DNA of 20,983 nucleotides from an uncultured Bilophila sp. (GTDB lineage Bacteria > Desulfobacterota > Desulfovibrionia > Desulfovibrionales > Desulfovibrionaceae). Location: the NCBI GenBank assembly GCA_910585945.1, contig CAJUHZ010000044.1:1-20983 (forward strand). The letters are read 5' to 3'. Shown in pieces: positions 15,945 through 20,983 of this stretch. Within the stretch, counting starts at the first letter, position 1. Every line of letters starts with the position of its first letter. The translations under genes were made by a program, and so were the position numbers. The notes under the pieces are model-generated. The model made no database searches and was not told where the DNA came from. It saw nothing but the letters and a program-made list of their open reading frames with translations.

Positions 15945-16868
15945 GTGACCGATCCCATCATGTGCACCGTCAGCGGAATACAGCATTTTTCTCCCTGTCC
16001 GGGGTATGGATTGCGCACCATGATCTTTCTGTGCGGCTGCCCGTTGCGTTGCCCGTGGTGCTGCAACCCCGAATCGCGCGTCAACAGTCCGATGCTGGCG
16101 TGCAATGCGGAAAAATGCATCGGGCCGCAGATCTGCCGGCATTGCATGGATGCCTGCCAGCGTTTGGCCGTCTACATCAATCGCAACCATATCGGCATTG
16201 CGCGGGATATCTGCAACGCCTGTGGAGAGTGCGCCCGCCGTTGTCCTTCCGGAGCGCTGTTCATGAGCGGGCGGAAGATGTCCCTGCCGGAAATCATGGA
16301 CAACATCCTGAAGGACAGGGATTTTATCATCAATGGCGGCGGAGTGACCCTGAGCGGCGGGGAACCCATGATGCACCCGCTGGAAATTGGCGCGCTACTT
16401 CGGCTCACCCATGCGGAAGGACTCCACAACGCCGTTGAAACCTGCGGCTTTTTCGATCTGGACGCGCCCGAAACCATTGCGGCCCTCAGGGAAACGGATC
16501 TGCTCTTTTTTGATGTGAAACATGGCGATTCCCAAATGCATCGCGCCGTCACCGGGGTGGACAACAGCCGCATCCTCTCGAACCTGCGCCGCATCCATGC
16601 CGAGTTTCCCCATCTGGAAGTGATCAGCCGCACGCTCGTTGTTCCCGGCTTCAACGATAGCGTTGCAGCGATGCGGGACATCGCCCGCATTGTGAAGAGA
16701 AACGGCTCAAGCTTCCATGTGCTGGAAGCGTATTCCCCGATTTGCCAGGACAAATACATCCAGTTGGGATTGCCGTTCGAGACGTCCGCGCGGGTTCCTT
16801 CCGCGGAGGAGATGCAAGCCTTCATGGATGTTTTTCAGGAAGAGGGCGTGACTGTCGAAATCCACTAG
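15945..16868 (+). CDS. GRE-activating radical SAM enzyme (second, diverged activase)
   Basis: 307 aa from a GTG at 15945, four bases after the regulator stop with GGAGA eight bases upstream. An ATG five codons later has no ribosome-binding site. It keeps the radical SAM motif (Cys32, Cys36, Cys39 in GCPLRCPWC), a ferredoxin-like insert (Cys53, 58, 64, 67, 71 and Cys90, 93, 96, 100) and SGGEP for SAM. The otherwise strongly conserved HDGPGIR segment is replaced by SPCPGYGLR (16-24). This change parallels the altered glycine loop of the GRE at 11584, which makes that protein the likely partner. The stop TAG lies within the CTAG target duplication of the downstream MITE, so the insertion fell exactly at the gene's end without truncating it. 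Confidence 0.88.
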   Translation: MTDPIMCTVSGIQHFSPCPGYGLRTMIFLCGCPLRCPWCCNPESRVNSPMLACNAEKCIGPQICRHCMDACQRLAVYINRNHIGIARDICNACGECARRCPSGALFMSGRKMSLPEIMDNILKDRDFIINGGGVTLSGGEPMMHPLEIGALLRLTHAEGLHNAVETCGFFDLDAPETIAALRETDLLFFDVKHGDSQMHRAVTGVDNSRILSNLRRIHAEFPHLEVISRTLVVPGFNDSVAAMRDIARIVKRNGSSFHVLEAYSPICQDKYIQLGLPFETSARVPSAEEMQAFMDVFQEEGVTVEIH

Positions 16869-16999
16869 GGCCTGTTCACACTATGCTGAGTTTTTCCAAT
16901 GAGTGAAGCGGGTTGGAAGGGAAATTCAGCCTCGCCCCAAAAGAGGATAACCATTTGTAAAAATTATGTTTATTCTCTGTTTGTGTGAACAGGCCCTAG
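16865..16999. mobile_element. IS5-type MITE (127 bp) flanked by CTAG duplication
   Basis: GGCCTGTTCACAC (16869-16881) and its exact reverse complement (16983-16995) form terminal inverted repeats. Both ends are flanked by CTAG (16865-16868 and 16996-16999). CTAG fits the YTAR target preferred by IS5-group elements. The 127-bp interior has no coding capacity, so movement would need a transposase elsewhere in the genome. The left CTAG supplies the TAG stop of the second activase. Confidence 0.85.
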
Positions 17000-17400
17000 A
17001 GCATTTTCTCCTTGAAAATGCTCTGCCGGCTGCGTGAGCAGGCGGCCGCCGCGAAGGCATAAGCGCAATTTATTTGCGCTGTTACATGCCGTAGCGAGCG
17101 TGCTTTCCAGCTTTGACTTTATGAAAAGTCAAAGCGAATCTGTTCTAGGAAAAATTTTTGTTTTATTTCCTGGTGTTAAGGTGAAATTTCACCTGTTCTG
17201 TTTTCAACGGCACGGGGAAGGAGCCGCCCCGGCGCTCTTTGAAAACAGACGTGAAGAAGATCCTGCCATAAGGTCCTGCCATGACGTGCGAGGATAGCTG
17301 CCTGCCCGGTTCGGACAAGCCGGAGCACACACGGCCAAGGCATTTTGACAGAGGCCGTGAAACCGCTTATCTCTGGATACGGACAGCAAGGAGACACGCT
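17000..17400. other. 400-base intergenic stretch packed with palindromes
   Basis: No credible gene is present. Structures in order: AGAGCATTTTC/GAAAATGCTCT (16998-17024, 11-bp stem, 5-base loop); a nested hairpin GGCAT..AGCGCAA/TTGCGCT..ATGCC (17056-17090); GCTTTGACTTT/AAAGTCAAAGC (17110-17135); the perfect 16-bp palindrome AGGTGAAATTTCACCT (17179-17194); TCTGTTTTCAA/TTGAAAACAGA (17197-17249, 31-base loop); a tandem TCCTGCCAT (17261-17269 and 17274-17282); and CACGGCC/GGCCGTG (17330-17359). The first hairpin starts inside the MITE's right flank. The stretch looks like stacked extragenic repeats, with the last part serving as promoter/leader for the small gene at 17401. Confidence 0.65.
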
Positions 17401-17643
17401 ATGCCTGAAATGGTTTTCAACTCCCTGAACTATGCCAAGAGGCTGGAACAGGCCGGATTCACCCGTGAGCAGGCCGAAGTGCAAGCGAATATCATGACGG
17501 AGATCGTGGACGAAAAGATCGCCACCAAGCAGGACTTGAGAGAGCTTGAACTGCGGCTTAAATACGATCTGACTCTCAGAATGGGCGCGATGATCGCTGC
17601 CGGAGTAGCCTTTCTTGCGGCGCTCATGACATTCCTCAAGTAA
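17401..17643 (+). CDS. small coiled-coil/membrane protein, DUF1640-like
   Basis: 80 aa. AAGGAG lies eight bases before the start at 17401; a longer in-frame opening at 17281 lacks one. The first 55 residues are charged and helix-prone (AKRLEQAGFTREQAEVQANIM, then ATKQDLRELELRLKYDL), typical of a coiled coil. Residues 60-79 form one hydrophobic segment (MGAMIAAGVAFLAALMTFL), so the protein is probably anchored by its C-terminus with the coiled coil in the cytoplasm. This is the layout of the short bacterial DUF1640/CCDC90-like proteins. The function is unknown. It stands alone and ends at a strong bidirectional terminator. Confidence 0.8.
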   Translation: MPEMVFNSLNYAKRLEQAGFTREQAEVQANIMTEIVDEKIATKQDLRELELRLKYDLTLRMGAMIAAGVAFLAALMTFLK

Positions 17644-17699
17644 AATCCTCCCCCTTCGCAACCTGCCACGGGCGACTCAATAAGTCGCTTTTCTCCATA

Positions 17700-17735
17700 C
17701 ACAAAAGGATCTGCGTAACGGCAGATCCTTTTGTG
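17700..17735. terminator. bidirectional intrinsic terminator
   Basis: CACAAAAGGATCTGC (17700-17714) pairs perfectly over 15 bp with GCAGATCCTTTTGTG (17721-17735) around a 6-base loop. The A4/T4 tracts within the stem work for both strands. It lies between two converging genes (17643 end, 17782 end). Confidence 0.85.
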
Positions 17736-17781
17736 CGGCCAGACTCGGACCAGCGGTTTTGGGCTGGAAACGCCGGGCGTT

Positions 17782-17985
17782 TCAGACAGTAACATTAACT
17801 TTCGTGCCAATGCCTTGCGCGGCCAGACCGGCGTCCCGGCTCATCATGGCCTGCATTTCGGCCCCTTTCTGGAGCGAGCCGGTTATGAGATTGGCCGCCA
17901 TGTCCGCCTCAAAATTCAGGGCTTTTTTGGTCATGGCAATGTTGAATGCGGCTTGCACGGTTTGTACGTCTTGCACGTCTTCCAT
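17782..17985 (-). CDS. YjfB-family small protein (putative motility protein)
   Basis: 67 aa. The start at 17985 has AAGGAG seven bases upstream; an in-frame ATG at 18027 lacks one. The pattern VQAAFNIAMTKKALNFEADMAANLI, then a short linker and a Gly/Val-rich tail ending KVNVTV, fits the YjfB family of small cytoplasmic proteins, often called putative motility proteins although the role is unproven. The sequence shows no membrane segment or signal. Not linked in function to the GRE cluster. Confidence 0.75.
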   Translation of the reverse strand: MEDVQDVQTVQAAFNIAMTKKALNFEADMAANLITGSLQKGAEMQAMMSRDAGLAAQGIGTKVNVTV

Positions 17986-18257
17986 GACATTCTCCTTTTG
18001 AGCGCATCCTGCGCACTTTGAATTCATATATTCGGACGTGTCAGGAAAAACATTAGGGTAATTTTAAAATTTTGAGCGCGCGCCGGGCTTGCGCCCGTGG
18101 ACAGTCCGTTGTCCGCCGGCGGGCATCCTGGCTGACAACGCCGGAGAGGCGGCCCGCTCCCGGAAATCGTCCGGCGGTTCGCGAAAATCCATCTGTTTTT
18201 ATGCTTCCATTTGCGAAGGAGGTATGCCGGATGTTCTCTGCATATCAGATGCAAAGA

Positions 18258-18275
18258 GTTTGCAAAAATGCAAAC
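18258..18275. promoter_or_regulatory. perfect activator palindrome GTTTGCA-N4-TGCAAAC
   Basis: Exact 7-bp arms (18258-18264 and 18269-18275) are separated by AAAA. It shares 18 of 21 positions with the site at 6913-6933 in the divergent GRE/TRAP control region. Its centre is about 73 bases upstream of the predicted sigma54 start at 18340, within the enhancer range of AAA+ activators. Confidence 0.65.
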
Positions 18276-18283
18276 AGGCCATC

Positions 18284-18296
18284 CAAGATATTGTTA
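18284..18296 (-). promoter_or_regulatory. IHF-like site
   Basis: CAAGATATTGTTA matches the reverse IHF consensus YAANNNNTTGATW with one mismatch. It sits between the activator palindrome and the -24 element, as expected for bending in a sigma54 promoter. Confidence 0.4.
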
Positions 18297-18313
18297 TATC
18301 TGTATATATATTT

Positions 18314-18329
18314 TGGTCTGAATTCTGCA
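18314..18329 (+). promoter_or_regulatory. sigma54 promoter of the alcohol dehydrogenase
   Basis: TGGTCTG-AATT-CTGCA has the invariant GG (18315-18316) and GC (18327-18328) spaced by exactly ten bases. Predicted start of transcription is about 18340, giving a 25-base leader before the ATG at 18365. Confidence 0.6.
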
Positions 18330-18332
18330 ATT

Positions 18333-18363
18333 CCCCCGGAAACATTCTTTCTCGGGGGTTTTT
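18333..18363 (+). terminator. terminator-like hairpin overlapping the dehydrogenase start of transcription
   Basis: CCCCCG (18333-18338) pairs with CGGGGG (18353-18358), followed by TTTTT (18359-18363). RNA started at about 18340 lacks the left arm and cannot fold it, whereas read-through RNA from upstream can. It would therefore insulate the gene from outside transcription. Confidence 0.5.
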
Positions 18364-18364
18364 C

Positions 18365-19483
18365 ATGTTGCAACTGCGTTTCGCGCCTCAACTCCATTCT
18401 TTCGATGCCTGCAAGGATGTTGCGGAGTACTTCCGCATCGGACAGGATGACGTCATTCTGAGCAACAGGTATATTTACGAACCGTTTTTCGGCGGCTTGA
18501 ACCTTCCGGCCCGGCTGGTCTTTCAGGAAGATTTTGGCGAGGGCGAACCCACGGACAGCATGGTTGACGCCATACTGGCGGCCCTCGGGGGGACCGGGGC
18601 GCGCCGCATCTTCGCTATCGGCGGCGGCAGCGTCATAGATATCGCCAAGGTTCTCGCCGTCGCGCCGGAAGGCGCTTCCGTGGACGACTTGTACGCGGAC
18701 ATGGCCTCGCTTGAGGCCCGGCGCGAGCTGATCATCCTCCCCACGACCTGTGGGACGGGCAGTGAGGTGACCAACATCTCGATCCTCAACCGCACCCGTC
18801 TCGGAACCAAGATGGGGCTGGTTTCGGAAAGCATGTACGCCGCGCACGCGGCGCTTGTTCCCGAACTGCTGAGCAGGCTTCCCTATCAGGTGTTTGCCGC
18901 AAGTTCGCTGGACGCGCTGGTGCACGCGGCGGAATCTCTGCTTTCTCCAAACGCGACGGACTTCACGCGCCTGCTCAGCCGCGAGGCCATTGTCCTCATC
19001 CTCAACGGGTACCTGAAAATGCGGGATGAAGGTTTGCAGGCCCGCCTTCCCCTGCTGAAAGATTTTCTCCTTGCCAGCACTCTTGCCGGGCTTGCCTTCG
19101 GCACTGCCGGATGCGCGGCCGTGCATGCCCTGAGCTATCCTCTGGGCGGAACCTTCCATGTGCCGCACGGCGAATCCAACTACGCGCTGTTCACGCAGGT
19201 GCTGAAAAGCTACCGGAGCATTCGCGTCGAGGGGAGTCTGGCCGGATTGCTTGAACTTTTGTCCCGGATTCTTGGCTGCTCTCCTGAAAGGGCGCTGGAC
19301 GAACTCGAAACGCTTCTGGCCGTGATCCTGCCGCTGAAACCATTGCGGGAATACGGCATGACGGAGCAGCATGTTCCCGAGTTCGCGCGCAACGTCCTCG
19401 CCACGCAGCAGCGCCTTTTGAAGAACAACTTCACGCCGCTTTCCGAAGAGGAGATTGCGGCCATTTACCGGGCAAGGTTGTAG
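18365..19483 (+). CDS. iron-dependent alcohol dehydrogenase, 4-hydroxybutyrate dehydrogenase-like
   Basis: 372 aa, the size of group III Fe-ADHs. The N-terminus (LRFAPQLHSFD) and many blocks resemble Clostridium kluyveri 4-hydroxybutyrate dehydrogenase as I remember it: AIGGGSVIDIAK (85-95, NAD(P) binding), LPTTCGTGSEVTN (125-137), SSLDALVHAAE, HALSYPLGG, FHVPHGESNY and KPLREYGM. Metal ligands are Asp183, His187, His254 and His268. It interconverts an omega-hydroxy acid and its semialdehyde with NAD(H). Because it appears to share its regulator with the GRE cluster, a sulfoacetaldehyde/isethionate or similar aldehyde role is an alternative. The start is fixed by family alignment; the only ribosome-binding signal is a GGGGG run six bases before it. 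In-frame opening codons further upstream would read through the promoter and hairpin. Cytoplasmic. Confidence 0.88.
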   Translation: MLQLRFAPQLHSFDACKDVAEYFRIGQDDVILSNRYIYEPFFGGLNLPARLVFQEDFGEGEPTDSMVDAILAALGGTGARRIFAIGGGSVIDIAKVLAVAPEGASVDDLYADMASLEARRELIILPTTCGTGSEVTNISILNRTRLGTKMGLVSESMYAAHAALVPELLSRLPYQVFAASSLDALVHAAESLLSPNATDFTRLLSREAIVLILNGYLKMRDEGLQARLPLLKDFLLASTLAGLAFGTAGCAAVHALSYPLGGTFHVPHGESNYALFTQVLKSYRSIRVEGSLAGLLELLSRILGCSPERALDELETLLAVILPLKPLREYGMTEQHVPEFARNVLATQQRLLKNNFTPLSEEEIAAIYRARL

Positions 19484-19509
19484 AAGTCATTTCTGCTCCC
19501 CATGAAATG
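19483..19509 (+). repeat. short palindromic repeat, copy 1 (downstream of metY)
   Basis: GAAGTCATTTC and CATGAAATG flank a variable centre. The same two blocks in the same orientation occur at 20929-20956. The inner CATTTC/GAAATG arms can pair. It begins at the last base of the dehydrogenase stop codon. Confidence 0.5.
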
Positions 19510-19545
19510 AGTTGCAGTCGGAGTGGGGCGCCGCCCCCTGCCCCG

Positions 19546-19566
19546 CCGGGGGCATGATGCCCCCGG
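19546..19566. terminator. hairpin between converging dehydrogenase and metY
   Basis: CCGGGGGCA-TGA-TGCCCCCGG is a perfect 9-bp stem with a 3-base loop, preceded by a GGGGCG/CGCCCC-type palindrome near 19525. There is no T-run, but its convergent position suits a bidirectional transcript end. Confidence 0.55.
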
Positions 19567-19586
19567 ACCCCTCGATGCCTGTATGA

Positions 19587-20861
<1,275 letters not shown>

Positions 20862-20898
20862 GCTGGCCTCCTGAGGGCATGGTTCGTACCGTGTTCCA

Positions 20899-20918
20899 TT
20901 CTCGCATGATTGCGAGAA
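20899..20918. promoter_or_regulatory. operator-like palindrome TTCTCGCA-N4-TGCGAGAA upstream of metY
   Basis: Perfect 8-bp arms sit about 38-57 bases before the metY start codon, in or just after the promoter. It looks like a repressor site for a dimeric regulator of sulfur/methionine metabolism; the regulator is not identified. Confidence 0.5.
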
Positions 20919-20927
20919 CTGTTGTGT

Positions 20928-20962
20928 GGAAGTCATTTCATAATTCGCATGAAATGGCTTCC
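20928..20962. repeat. long palindrome upstream of metY (repeat copy 2)
   Basis: GGAAG-T-CATTTCAT (20928-20941) pairs with ATGAAATG-G-CTTCC (20949-20962): 13 Watson-Crick pairs plus one T-G wobble around a 7-base loop. It contains the second copy of the block pair at 19483-19509. On the minus strand TTGGAA-N16-TATGAA within it could serve as -35/-10 of metY, making it an operator as well. Confidence 0.5.
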
Positions 20963-20983
20963 AACGCCGGACGAGAGTCTGGC

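Noticed and set aside
14060..16147. A 695-codon open frame on the minus strand opposite the regulator
   Set aside because: It is a shadow of the GC-rich regulator and activase genes. The translation is low-complexity His/Gly/Arg-rich with no domain, and the plus-strand genes have clear motifs.
18224..18364. N-terminal extension or leader peptide before the dehydrogenase, behind AAGGAGG at 18216-18222
   Set aside because: In-frame translation from 18224 would have one-base spacing and run through the palindrome, promoter and hairpin. The other ATG (18231) is out of frame and overlaps the dehydrogenase. The good ribosome-binding site is noted, but no product is convincing.

Overview
The window is GC-rich and densely coded. 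It looks like the chromosome of an anaerobic, probably sulfidogenic Desulfovibrionota bacterium (Desulfovibrio/Bilophila-like). I infer this from two glycyl-radical-enzyme (GRE) plus activase sets, a Tat-exported TRAP binding protein, sigma54 control, a YjfB-like small protein and an O-acetylhomoserine sulfhydrylase. The assignment rests on style and gene content, not on a marker gene.

Layout. (1) 1-1458: a class I/II PLP aminotransferase behind a sigma70-type promoter. (2) 1459-2020: a 560-base stretch without ordinary genes. It holds several hairpins and a 14-bp inverted repeat enclosing a possible 19-residue hydrophobic peptide. (3) 2021-6784, minus strand: an operon of a YtcJ-type amidohydrolase and a TRAP transporter in the order amidohydrolase-P-Q-M. 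(4) 6785-7092: a divergent control region with sigma54-like promoters on both sides, a consensus IHF site and TGCAAAC half-sites. (5) 7093-16868, plus strand: an amidohydrolase-fold protein lacking most metal ligands; a canonical GRE resembling isethionate sulfite-lyase; its activase; a second GRE homologue that has lost the catalytic cysteine and most of the glycyl-radical loop consensus; a PAS-PAS-AAA+-Fis sigma54 activator; and a second, diverged activase. (6) 16865-17400: an IS5-type MITE inserted exactly at the stop codon of the second activase, followed by a run of hairpins. (7) 17401-17985: two small convergent genes separated by a bidirectional terminator. (8) 18028-19483: an iron-dependent alcohol dehydrogenase of the 4-hydroxybutyrate dehydrogenase type. 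Its promoter carries a perfect version of the same palindrome found in the divergent control region, an IHF-like site and a GG-N10-GC sigma54 promoter. (9) 19587-20861, minus strand: MetY.

How it may work together (inference). The TRAP system imports a small anionic substrate. The YtcJ amidohydrolase may release it from an amide or similar conjugate. The canonical GRE then performs a radical C-S (or other C-X) elimination, and the dehydrogenase handles an aldehyde/alcohol intermediate. The sigma54 activator encoded in the cluster probably controls both the divergent operons and the distant dehydrogenase through GTTTGCA-N4-TGCAAAC sites. If the first GRE really is a sulfonate lyase, it releases sulfite, which would suit a sulfite-respiring host.

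The most novel element is the second GRE with its own activase. The protein is full length (810 aa) and in frame, and it keeps the active-site glutamate and the radical-position glycine. However, Phe stands where the thiyl-radical Cys should be, and the glycine loop reads NVPGINAQ instead of RIAGYSAYF. Its activase is also altered in the HDGPGIR region. It may be a non-catalytic partner, a GRE with relocated chemistry, or a regulatory or substrate-binding derivative.
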